A DNA stretch of 6,364 nt from Desulfobacteraceae bacterium (GTDB lineage: Bacteria; Desulfobacterota; DSM-4660; Desulfatiglandales; B25-G16). Made by a program: the position numbers and the translations under genes. The notes beneath the pieces are model-generated. The model saw only the letters and a list, made by a program, of their open reading frames with translations. It was not told the origin of the DNA and did not search any database. The DNA lies in the NCBI GenBank assembly GCA_030669265.1, contig DAOVDY010000045.1:1-6364 (forward strand), written 5' to 3'. This document shows, in pieces, positions 1-6,322 of this stretch; within the stretch, counting starts at the first letter, position 1, and the number at the start of each line of letters is the position of its first letter.

Positions 1-136
1 TAGTTTCGTATGACGTTAACCGCTAACCGATTCAAGCTGCACAACCGATAACCGTTTTACTCAACCTAATCATCATTTTGTACTGAACGTCTTAGAAACT
101 TGACATAAATGTTAAAATCTTGGGTTATGAAGACAT

Positions 137-171
137 CTAGTTATAAGTTCAAAGTTGTTTGTTGGCCGTTT
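137..171. repeat. Degenerate 7-bp periodic array
   Basis: On the plus strand GTT occurs at 140, 147, 154, 161 and 168, exactly 7 bp apart, with A/T-rich and variable bases between. The same kind of array is found at the other end of the gene block (6151-6200). The two share the identical 11-base word TTGTTTGTTGG, at 155-165 and 6166-6176. Function is unknown. Short heptanucleotide tandem repeats (STRR) are known from intergenic DNA of heterocystous cyanobacteria, but this copy is far more diverged and need not be related. Confidence 0.6.
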
Positions 172-243
172 TTCTGCCTTCAGCGGATGAAAGAACTATC
201 CATCATATAATTTTTCAACTTTAAACTTTAGGTGCTTATAACT
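139..243. repeat. Imperfect inverted repeat downstream of the kinase gene
   Basis: AGTTATAAG at 139-147 is the exact reverse complement of CTTATAACT at 235-243. Inside it, AAAGTTG at 151-157 is the reverse complement of CAACTTT at 216-222. The arms are unequal, with 3 bases between the two blocks on the left and 12 on the right, and they enclose about 58 bp. The arms are A+T rich and no T run follows, so this does not look like a classical terminator. It could be a weak RNA structure at the operon's 3' end, the remnant of a small palindromic element, or a by-product of the low-complexity periodic words here. Confidence 0.4.
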
Positions 244-249
244 TTTATA

Positions 250-2823
250 TTATTCTTGAGAGGCTCTTTTCTTTCTCAACTGATCTATTCGTTCTACAAT
301 TTTTCTGAGATGTTCGGCCATCAAGCTCGCCTTTTGGTAACGTTGATTAACGTCCTTAATTAAGGCCTTATCTATTATCTTTTCAATAATCGGTGGAATT
401 TTTGTATTAAACTTCCTTACTGAGGAGTGTTTTTCTCTGGCAATCTGAAACATTAGTGAAGTCATATCGTCGGAAACAAAGGGTTTTTGTCCGGTTAGCA
501 TCTCAAAAAGAACTACACCTAAAGAAAATATATCTGATCGTCCGTCGATCCTTTTCCCACCCACCTGTTCAGGAGACATATAAGAAGGAGTGCCTAAAAC
601 AACACCTGTTTTTGTCTTCGATGATGATGTGATCCTGGCGATGCCAAAATCCGTAACCTTTATATTGTATGTGTCTTTGAGTAACATAATATTGGCTGGT
701 TTTATGTCCCTGTGAACAACATTGTTATTGTGGGCATAATCTAAGGCATCAGCTACTTGGATTATGATGTTAAGCACATCCCTTAAGGGGAGGAGCTTTC
801 CTTTATGTGTATATTTTACTAAATCTTCTCCGTATAGGTATTCCATGGCTATATAGGCCAAGTCGTGTTCTTCGCCAGCATCATATATAGATACAATATT
901 AGGGTGGTTTAACAGGCCTGCTGACTCTGCTTCCCTGAAAAAGCGTTCCTTTATATCAGCCAGCTCTCCTTCTTCAAATTCAGATAATCGTAAGGTTTTT
1001 ATAGCAACAGTCCTATGTATGGTGGGATCTTCTCCTTTATAAACAACTCCCATTGCACCTCTGCCTAACTCCCCTGAAATTTCATATCTGCCAAATGTTG
1101 GTTTAGTATCAAGACCATTTATTGTTGCCCCAATGTCACCAGGATGGCCGGCACTGGTACCAAAGATCATAGTAGATTCAGCACCTTTTAATTTAGGTAT
1201 CCTCTCATCTAAGTCCTTGAAACTACTGCCATCTTCAATAATCATATTATACATTGATAATGCTTTGTTAAACTGCCTTTTCCTTTCATAATCGAGGCCA
1301 AGATTGTATAAAAGATCCTTAACGCCTGGTTCATTTATAGGGCATTTTCGGAATTTTTCAGCGGCAAGATCAAGCATTCCTTGTTGTTGGAAAGAAAGTC
1401 CAAGGGCCTTATTTGTTTCAACAGAATCAGCCTCTACCTTCTCTTTTGTTTTTTCAGTGATGAAGAAATTTCTGCTAACAACTAAGATATAGCCCAGAGT
1501 CAAAAGAACTAGTTGAGGCGTAATCTTAAGCCATATATTTGAGCGAAAAAACAGGACTGTTCCTACTGTTCCGTAAGAGAGAAGGAGGATTAATGTAATG
1601 ATGGCACCAGTGCTAGCCTTTAGCCTTGTCAGGAGAAATGAAATATAGAGCCCGAAAAGAAGGATAATACCCAGCTCAAGAAATGAGGTCCATTGAGGCC
1701 GCATAAAAAATTCTTCTCGTAAGATATTGGACACCGAGTTGGCTATTATTTCAACGCCTGGTAAATTACTCGAGATAGGTGTAACAAAGCGGTCCCCAAT
1801 TCCTGGGGCAGTAGGTCCAAGGATGACTATTTTGTCTCTGAAGAGGCTTGTTTGAAATTCATTATTAAGGACCTTTCTAAATGGTGTCATGTGAAATGCA
1901 ATTCCTGGCCCATTGTTCCATTTAATGAGTGTTGGCATATTTAAATCTGTGGCTGGAATCTTGACTGTCTTGGATGGGGAGATTTTTATGTTGATTTCCT
2001 GGCCCAATATAAGCCTGATCTGATTGTAGTCTAATCCCTTAAAGGTTTTTACTATTGCAATAGGAAATGATGGAATGAATGTGCTGTCTAAATAACCAAT
2101 GGCGTGAATTTGAGTCCTGGTAGATCCATCATCATCTGGGAAAAGGTTTATATGACCAATCCCTGCAACTGAATTAGCAAAGGAAGGAAGAAGAGGTTTA
2201 ATCTTGGAAAGCCACATAACGGAGCTTGTTGCCCATTCATCCTTAAGGCCATGTATAATTTTATAGGAGTTTTTGGCCAGGTAATCAGGAACTTCATCGT
2301 CTCTTCCCGCGCTCCTTGTATCAAAATAAATGGGCAGAACTATGTTGCCGGCTTTTTTAAAAGATTCAGCTAATTTGGTGTCATTATCCAGATTGGCCTC
2401 TGATTTATTTAATAATTTATAAAATGTTTTGGCAGATAAACCTTTATTTTTTAAATCGAGATCAGCATATGTTTTCTTTAGTTCTCTAATCGTTTTTAGG
2501 CCAGAACTTTCCTCTGGCTCATTAAACATAATATCCAGGGCGATAACCTTGGCACCAGCCATTGCAAGATTGTTTACTGCCTTGGCAAGAATGTTTCTTG
2601 GCCAGGGAAAACGACCGATTTCAGCTAAATCCTCATCACCAATAACTACTATCTCAATATCTGGATTTCTTTCTCCAGAGGCACTAAGCTTAGATCGGAG
2701 GTCGAATGTTTTTTTCTCTATAACATCTGTAAAATCACCAAGGCCTGTCACGAACATGATTATAAATAGCAGAGTGAGGATCAGGCCGATTGACCATCCA
2801 GGAATACTTTTTTTAAATGGCAT
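250..2823 (-). CDS. CHASE2 receptor serine/threonine protein kinase with TPR-like linker
   Basis: An 857-residue membrane receptor kinase that should phosphorylate cytoplasmic proteins on Ser/Thr in response to an unknown periplasmic signal. A short N-terminal stretch and membrane helix (about 11-28) lead into a CHASE2 sensor (about 31-370), recognised by FPWPR (72-76), ALDIMF (95-100), AGNIVLP (158-164) and TPISSNLPGVEI (348-359). A lysine-rich helical insert of about 45 residues lies near 104-148. Three membrane helices follow (about 380-398, 404-425, 434-452), then two TPR-like helical pairs (about 471-530). The kinase domain (about 578-840) is complete: glycine loop GRGAMG (587-592), ATP-binding Lys609, probable helix-C Glu631, HRD Asp706, Asn711, DFG Asp725 and SPEQ (750-753). 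Its activation loop is rich in Ser/Thr (732-745), as in PknB-type kinases that autophosphorylate. The ATG has a good ribosome binding site. It is the last gene of the block. Ligand and substrates cannot be read from the sequence. Confidence 0.93.
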   Translation of the reverse strand: MPFKKSIPGWSIGLILTLLFIIMFVTGLGDFTDVIEKKTFDLRSKLSASGERNPDIEIVVIGDEDLAEIGRFPWPRNILAKAVNNLAMAGAKVIALDIMFNEPEESSGLKTIRELKKTYADLDLKNKGLSAKTFYKLLNKSEANLDNDTKLAESFKKAGNIVLPIYFDTRSAGRDDEVPDYLAKNSYKIIHGLKDEWATSSVMWLSKIKPLLPSFANSVAGIGHINLFPDDDGSTRTQIHAIGYLDSTFIPSFPIAIVKTFKGLDYNQIRLILGQEINIKISPSKTVKIPATDLNMPTLIKWNNGPGIAFHMTPFRKVLNNEFQTSLFRDKIVILGPTAPGIGDRFVTPISSNLPGVEIIANSVSNILREEFFMRPQWTSFLELGIILLFGLYISFLLTRLKASTGAIITLILLLSYGTVGTVLFFRSNIWLKITPQLVLLTLGYILVVSRNFFITEKTKEKVEADSVETNKALGLSFQQQGMLDLAAEKFRKCPINEPGVKDLLYNLGLDYERKRQFNKALSMYNMIIEDGSSFKDLDERIPKLKGAESTMIFGTSAGHPGDIGATINGLDTKPTFGRYEISGELGRGAMGVVYKGEDPTIHRTVAIKTLRLSEFEEGELADIKERFFREAESAGLLNHPNIVSIYDAGEEHDLAYIAMEYLYGEDLVKYTHKGKLLPLRDVLNIIIQVADALDYAHNNNVVHRDIKPANIMLLKDTYNIKVTDFGIARITSSSKTKTGVVLGTPSYMSPEQVGGKRIDGRSDIFSLGVVLFEMLTGQKPFVSDDMTSLMFQIAREKHSSVRKFNTKIPPIIEKIIDKALIKDVNQRYQKASLMAEHLRKIVERIDQLRKKRASQE

Positions 2824-2827
2824 TATT

Positions 2828-2834
2828 CTCCCTC
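2828..2834 (-). promoter_or_regulatory. Ribosome binding site of the receptor kinase
   Basis: GAGGGAG on the minus strand ends 4 bases before the ATG at 2823-2821; measured from GAGGG the spacing is 6. It supports this start and suggests that the kinase is translated independently of the gene 17 bp upstream. Confidence 0.7.
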
Positions 2835-2840
2835 AATTTT

Positions 2841-3404
2841 TTAAATTCCAATATAAGGCTCTGTTTTTAGATAGCGTAGTTTTCCCATGCTCGGTACATT
2901 TTTTATTTCTTCTACTGTCTTAAATGGACCATAAAGGGATCTATAATTAATAATCTTTTCAGCAAGCGTTGGCCCTATACCAGGGATAGTATCCAATTCT
3001 TCCAGACTTGCAGTATTTAAAGATATAGGGATTTTAAGGGTGATTTTATATGCTGCGGGCATAGTTCCAGTTGAGACATGTATATGCCCATTCTCTGAGC
3101 TGATCTGAACACTTGTCCCCTGAGCAACAGAAGGATATGCATCACACAATTTTACGCCAATCAGTTTTGCCTTCGGGCAGCCGGCCCTGACCATCAATTC
3201 CTTTAAAGAAGGTTCTCTATTAAACACATAAACGCCAGGGTTTTTTACAACGCCAGTGACGAGGATAAAAATGTTGTTTCCCCTTTCGATAGAGCCAAGA
3301 TTTCCCTGTGTAGAAAACAGACTATTTATTCCCCATCCAAGAAAGAGTATTAGAATAAGGATGAAAAGGCCTATGTGCTGGTTGCTATTTTTTATCTTTC
3401 TCAT
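2841..3404 (-). CDS. ComEA-like membrane-anchored SLBB / helix-hairpin-helix protein
   Basis: A 187-residue protein with one N-terminal membrane helix (about 11-28, after a basic RKIK start). This should leave the rest outside the inner membrane. An SLBB-type domain (about 46-104) begins [13 protein letters not shown]. It is followed by a tandem helix-hairpin-helix domain (about 128-187) with [17 protein letters not shown] and a basic-aromatic stretch to YGPF. This order is that of ComEA, the periplasmic DNA receptor of natural transformation. The first hairpin is canonical ([11 protein letters not shown], 141-151). The second reads PSMGK (171-175) and lacks the usual G-x-G. The start overlaps the end of lysC by 20 bp and has only a very close AGGT before it, so translation is probably coupled to lysC. 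No other competence gene is in the window, so a DNA-uptake role is an inference from domain architecture. Confidence 0.85.
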   Translation of the reverse strand: MRKIKNSNQHIGLFILILILFLGWGINSLFSTQGNLGSIERGNNIFILVTGVVKNPGVYVFNREPSLKELMVRAGCPKAKLIGVKLCDAYPSVAQGTSVQISSENGHIHVSTGTMPAAYKITLKIPISLNTASLEELDTIPGIGPTLAEKIINYRSLYGPFKTVEEIKNVPSMGKLRYLKTEPYIGI

Positions 3405-4614
3405 TACCTAGACCAAAGGCTTCATGCAAGGCCCTTGTTGCAAGTTCGGTATATTTTTCTTCTATAATACAGGAGATTTTTATCTCAGAAGTGCTGATCA
3501 TACTTATATTGATATTTTCCTTTGATAAGATCTCAAACATCTTGGATGCAACTCCAGCATGATTTCTCATACCCAACCCAACAATAGATACCTTAGAAAT
3601 ATCCTGATCTCCAAGCACTTTTTCTGCCCCTATTTCTTGGGCAACTTCTTTTAACAATTCTATGGTCTTTTGAAAATCTGTTTTGGTGACTGTAAATGTC
3701 AGGTCCGTTAAACCCTCAACACTGGTATTCTGGACAATCATATCCACCACTATCCCAGCTTTAAAAACAGGATCAAATATTTTAAAAGCAATTCCAGGCC
3801 TATCAGGCACTTTAACTATTGTAATTCTGGCCTCATTTATGTCATAGACAACACCTGAGACCATCACCTTTTCCATCTCCTTGTTTTCTCCTACTACCAT
3901 TGTTCCCTCACTCTTCATAAAAGATGATCTAACATGCAGGGGCACGTTAAACTTTTTGGCAAATTCAACTGATCTTATATCCAAAACTTTGGCCCCTAAA
4001 CTGGCAAACTCTAACATTTCTTCATAGGATATCCTCTCCAGTTTTCTGGCATGGGTACAGATATTTGGATCGGCTGAGAATACACCTTCAACATCTGTAA
4101 AGATTTCACAAAGATCTGCCTTTAGTGCTGCTGCCAGAGCTACTGCCGTAGTATCCGATCCCCCTCTTCCTAATGTGGTAATATTTCTTCTTTCATCGAT
4201 TCCCTGAAAGCCAGCTATAGCTATAATTCTTTTTTCATCGAGCTCTCTTATGATTCGATCGGTATTAATCTTTCTGATCCTTGCTTTACCATATATTTGG
4301 TCCGTATGAATGGCTGCCTGGAAGCCAAGAAGGGAACGACAATCATAGCCCATGGACTTTACTGCCATAGCAAATAAGGATATACTAACTTGCTCACCCG
4401 TGGCCATCAAAACATCTAATTCTCTTAAGTCTGGGGTATCTGTTATCTCTTTGGAAAGCCTAATCAAGGAATCTGTCTGTCCGGCCATCGCAGAGAGAAC
4501 CACCACAAGCCTGTCCCCTTTTTTACAATATTCGATTACCCTCTCAGCAACCTTTTTTATCTTTTCAATGCTCCCGACAGAGGTGCCGCCGTACTTTTGT
4601 ACTATTAATGCCAT
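3385..4614 (-). CDS. lysC: Aspartate kinase (aspartokinase), two ACT domains
   Basis: Phosphorylates L-aspartate to 4-aspartyl phosphate, the first step towards lysine, threonine, methionine and diaminopimelate. It has 409 residues, the usual size of monofunctional aspartokinases. The N-terminal amino-acid-kinase domain (about 1-235) shows KYGGTSVG (7-14), MATGEQVS (70-77), [13 protein letters not shown] (149-161) and [12 protein letters not shown] (172-183). Two C-terminal ACT domains (about 262-335 and 341-405) are the expected site of feedback inhibition by lysine and/or threonine; [11 protein letters not shown] (371-381) is typical. The ATG follows an A-rich leader with no clear Shine-Dalgarno sequence, 14 bp after the lipoprotein stop. 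Met247, between catalytic and ACT domains, is preceded by TAGGAG and could start a separate regulatory subunit, as in the alpha/beta enzymes of Bacillus and Corynebacterium. The 3' end overlaps the ComEA-like gene by 20 bp. Confidence 0.96.
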   Translation of the reverse strand: MALIVQKYGGTSVGSIEKIKKVAERVIEYCKKGDRLVVVLSAMAGQTDSLIRLSKEITDTPDLRELDVLMATGEQVSISLFAMAVKSMGYDCRSLLGFQAAIHTDQIYGKARIRKINTDRIIRELDEKRIIAIAGFQGIDERRNITTLGRGGSDTTAVALAAALKADLCEIFTDVEGVFSADPNICTHARKLERISYEEMLEFASLGAKVLDIRSVEFAKKFNVPLHVRSSFMKSEGTMVVGENKEMEKVMVSGVVYDINEARITIVKVPDRPGIAFKIFDPVFKAGIVVDMIVQNTSVEGLTDLTFTVTKTDFQKTIELLKEVAQEIGAEKVLGDQDISKVSIVGLGMRNHAGVASKMFEILSKENINISMISTSEIKISCIIEEKYTELATRALHEAFGLGNEKDKK

Positions 4615-4628
4615 TTTTTTTAATGAAC

Positions 4629-5198
4629 TTATTTCTTAGTTTTAGTTTCGACATCTCCGTTTTTCGTTTTAGAATCTAAATCTTCCTTTTGACTCTTCGT
4701 TTCCAAATTTTCGATTTTCTCTTGGGTTTCTTTAACAACCAACTTAGCATTTTCTACCTTGGCCTTTTTCTTGGCTTCCTCACCCTTTAATTTATAGACC
4801 TTAGCCTCAAGTTTAGCAACCTGTTGATTGACCTTTTTTGGGTCCCCAAGGCCTTCTGATTGAACAGCTCTCATTTTCTCTAAATTAAGCTCGGCCTCAG
4901 TTATCTGTAGTTTAATCTTTGCCACGCCCTTTTTGGCTTTTTCAAGGTCTAATTCGGCTTCCCTTTTATTTACCAAGGCCTTAGCAAGTTCAAGATGATC
5001 TTTGGCATCATTAACCATATCAAGTAAAGGGTTGATAGCATCTTTTTTTTCGTCTGGGACTTGGCTGAAAAGTTTCTCATCTACATCATGTGAAATAATT
5101 CCTGTAGCAAAATCCTTACCCTTTTCTATACCAGCGCAACTAAAAGAGATTACGATACCTACACAAGCTAAGAAAATAGATAATTTTTTCAAAAACAT
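4629..5198 (-). CDS. Lysine/glutamate-rich coiled-coil lipoprotein, unknown function
   Basis: I do not recognise this family. The best start is the ATG at 5198-5196, giving 189 residues, because GGGGGG ends 7 bases upstream. The in-frame ATG at 5213 partly overlaps that run and would add only five residues. The N-terminus is a lipoprotein-type signal: MFLKK, a hydrophobic stretch, then SFSC with Cys21 followed by AG. The lipobox is imperfect (Ser at -3), so lipidation is likely but not certain. The mature part is almost all charged helix, rich in Lys, Glu, Ala and Leu (about 45-170, for example [18 protein letters not shown]), and should form a long coiled coil broken near GLGDPKK. The tail is hydrophilic and repetitive (ETKSQ, DSKTK, VETKTKK). 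An envelope spacer or scaffold role is possible. It sits between tsaE and lysC, 14 bp before lysC, in an otherwise housekeeping row. Confidence 0.8.
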   Translation of the reverse strand: MFLKKLSIFLACVGIVISFSCAGIEKGKDFATGIISHDVDEKLFSQVPDEKKDAINPLLDMVNDAKDHLELAKALVNKREAELDLEKAKKGVAKIKLQITEAELNLEKMRAVQSEGLGDPKKVNQQVAKLEAKVYKLKGEEAKKKAKVENAKLVVKETQEKIENLETKSQKEDLDSKTKNGDVETKTKK

Positions 5199-5205
5199 AA
5201 TTATA

Positions 5206-5211
5206 CCCCCC
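5206..5211 (-). promoter_or_regulatory. Ribosome binding site that sets the lipoprotein start
   Basis: A run of six G on the minus strand is followed by the 7-base spacer TATAATT and then ATG at 5198-5196. It favours this start over the in-frame ATG at 5213-5211, which overlaps the G run and has no site of its own. It is one of the two clearest ribosome binding sites in the block. Confidence 0.75.
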
Positions 5212-5222
5212 ATTAAGTTTTT

Positions 5223-5729
5223 CTATCGTAATTGTTTTAAATTGTGACCTACTTTCTCTTTTAATGCCCCTATAATTTCCTTAGCCCTGGGATGATTTCC
5301 AGAAAATTCAAGTTCCCTTGTATGCTCATCAATCATTCTCAGCTCAACCTGAATTTTTTCCTCGGGAAGCTCCCCTGGCCAACGATCAGCCCACTCTATA
5401 ATAACTATTCCTTCCCTTGAAAAATAATCTTCAAGATCTAAGGCCAGAATTTCGGTTTTGTTTTTCAGCCGGTAAAGGTCTATATGAAAAATTTGATTTT
5501 TACCTTGGTATTCATTAACAAGGGTGAATGTTGGACTGACTATATAATTTGGGTCAATCTCAAGTCCAATGGCTACTCCTTTTGTAAACCATGTCTTACC
5601 ACCGCCGAGGTCACCTATCAATGCAATAATATCGCCACTGATTAATTGAATCCCCAATTGTTGGCCTAACCACACCGTTTTTTCAACTGAAGTTGTCAGG
5701 TATTTTACAGAAATTTCTTTCAATCTCAA
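5223..5729 (-). CDS. tsaE: tRNA threonylcarbamoyladenosine biosynthesis ATPase TsaE
   Basis: A P-loop ATPase that works with TsaB and TsaD to put threonylcarbamoyl on A37 of tRNAs reading ANN codons (t6A). It has 168 residues, close to the family's length. Visible motifs are the Walker A loop GDLGGGKT (39-46), SPTFTLVNEY (65-74), HIDLYRL (82-88, with Asp84) and IIEWADRWP (110-118), all hallmarks of TsaE (YjeE). The third residue of the usual GAGKT is Gly here, and Trp follows the Thr. The start is uncertain. No ATG is near, TTG at 5729 is the best fit, and a second TTG lies two codons later. The frame is continuous with that of acpS after its stop, 15 bp upstream, and no Shine-Dalgarno sequence is seen, so translational coupling with acpS is likely. 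nnr, a common neighbour, is missing. Confidence 0.93.
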   Translation of the reverse strand: MRLKEISVKYLTTSVEKTVWLGQQLGIQLISGDIIALIGDLGGGKTWFTKGVAIGLEIDPNYIVSPTFTLVNEYQGKNQIFHIDLYRLKNKTEILALDLEDYFSREGIVIIEWADRWPGELPEEKIQVELRMIDEHTRELEFSGNHPRAKEIIGALKEKVGHNLKQLR

Positions 5730-5744
5730 GGCTTTTGAGTTTTT

Positions 5745-6131
5745 TTATGGAACATGTTTTTCAAGTACTACTACGGCTATTCCATAGTCACCATCATCTG
5801 AAAGGCTCACATGCCAGCTAATTATTCCCTCCTCTTGACAGAAACTAAGTACCTTTCCAGTTAAATTGAGATCTGGTCGACCCATTTTATTGTGAACAAT
5901 CTCTATGTCATGCCACCTGATGCCCTTCCTCATGCCCAAACCTATCGCCTTGGAGAAGGCCTCTTTGGCAGCGAAACGCAAGGCAAGGGAAGACTCTGAT
6001 TTAGAACTTTGAAAGCAGGAATGAATTTCCTGCTCAGTAAATACCCTCTGCAAAAACCTTGGTCCCCATCTATCGACAACTCTTCTCATTCTCCTTATGT
6101 TTACAATATCTACGCCAATACCATAAATCAT
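5745..6131 (-). CDS. acpS: Holo-[acyl-carrier-protein] synthase
   Basis: Transfers the 4'-phosphopantetheine arm of coenzyme A to a serine of apo-acyl carrier protein, activating it for fatty acid synthesis. The 128-residue length is normal for AcpS. It shows GIGVDIVNIRR (4-14) with the metal-binding Asp8, the FTEQEI segment (31-36), the signature RFAAKEAFSKAIGLG (52-66) with metal-binding Glu57, GRPD (84-87) and the closing HVSLS strand (107-111). Asp112 replaces the histidine commonly found after HVSLS. The ATG has no strong ribosome binding site; the leader is A/T-rich. It lies 191 bp after the presumed pdxJ end, a wide gap for a pair usually close together, and 15 bp before tsaE. Confidence 0.95.
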   Translation of the reverse strand: MIYGIGVDIVNIRRMRRVVDRWGPRFLQRVFTEQEIHSCFQSSKSESSLALRFAAKEAFSKAIGLGMRKGIRWHDIEIVHNKMGRPDLNLTGKVLSFCQEEGIISWHVSLSDDGDYGIAVVVLEKHVP

Positions 6132-6322
6132 ATTATTGTGTCAGGTGAAAGTTGTCAGTTGTCCATTGTTTGTTGGGTTTCTTGTTGCTTGTTATTCGTT
6201 TTCAACCAATTGAACCAGTAAAAACGAAATTCCTAAATCTACAATTCACAATCCCTCAATTCGTTTGAATCCTTAGAAATAAAACTAACAAGTTACTAAT
6301 GACAAATGACCAATGACATTGC
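6132..6322. repeat. Heptad-periodic, AT-rich intergenic sequence between pdxJ and acpS
   Basis: Nearly the whole gap consists of degenerate words spaced 7 bp apart. On the plus strand GTT stands at 6151, 6158 and 6172 (ATT at 6165) and, in a shifted register, at 6177, 6184, 6191 and 6198. AAT stands at 6228, 6236, 6243, 6250 and 6258, 7 or 8 bp apart. TAAC, TTAC, TGAC, TGAC and TGAC stand at 6286, 6293, 6300, 6307 and 6314, exactly 7 bp apart. AAACGAAAT (6222-6230) and AATTCGTTT (6258-6266) form an inverted repeat with one mismatch. No convincing promoter for acpS is visible, though one would be expected here if acpS is not read from upstream. It resembles the array at 137-171. Confidence 0.65.

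Larger units (their letters stand above)
1..249. other. Gene-free region downstream of the kinase gene, heptad-periodic in part
   Basis: No convincing gene lies here. The region follows the kinase stop codon. Three stretches show words recurring about every 7 bp: AACCG at 18, 25, 43 and 50; GTT at 140, 147, 154, 161 and 168 (exactly 7 bp apart); and CTTTA at 219 and 226. I see no G+C-rich hairpin followed by a T run on the minus strand, so no intrinsic terminator can be named for the operon. A perfect TTGACA on the plus strand at 100-105 has no good -10 partner. A 27-codon plus-strand reading frame at 127-210 has no ribosome binding site and runs through the periodic words, so I do not call it a gene. 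Confidence 0.6.

Noticed and set aside
174..183. CTG-CCTT-CAG mini-hairpin as an operon terminator
   Set aside because: The stem is only three base pairs and no T run follows on the minus strand.
100..210. Plus-strand TTGACA (100-105) followed by a 27-codon frame starting at 127
   Set aside because: No sequence close to TATAAT stands 16-18 bp after TTGACA, the ATG has no Shine-Dalgarno sequence, and the frame runs through the periodic GTT words.
1304..1492. 62-codon open frame on the plus strand
   Set aside because: Antisense to the TPR-like part of the kinase gene, with no domain.
250..2823. CHASE2 adenylate/guanylate cyclase
   Set aside because: CHASE2 plus membrane helices is common in cyclases, but the C-terminal domain here has the glycine loop, VAIK, HRDIKPAN, DFG and SPEQ motifs of a Ser/Thr kinase.
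2429..2923. 164-codon open frame on the plus strand
   Set aside because: It lies antisense to the CHASE2 part of the kinase gene and the end of the ComEA-like gene, both of which have clear domain evidence. Its own translation shows no recognisable domain.
4352..4639. 95-codon open frame on the plus strand
   Set aside because: Antisense to the start of lysC, whose motifs are unambiguous; a shadow frame.
5002..5247. 81-codon open frame on the plus strand
   Set aside because: Antisense to the lipoprotein signal peptide and the end of tsaE, with no domain.
6009..6221. 70-codon open frame on the plus strand
   Set aside because: Antisense to the acpS N-terminus, then running through the heptad-periodic gap. 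Its Cys/Val/Phe-rich tail is what such words give when translated.
6132..6322. CRISPR array
   Set aside because: The periodic unit is 7 bp with drifting words; there are no conserved 24-37 bp repeats separated by unique spacers, and no cas gene.
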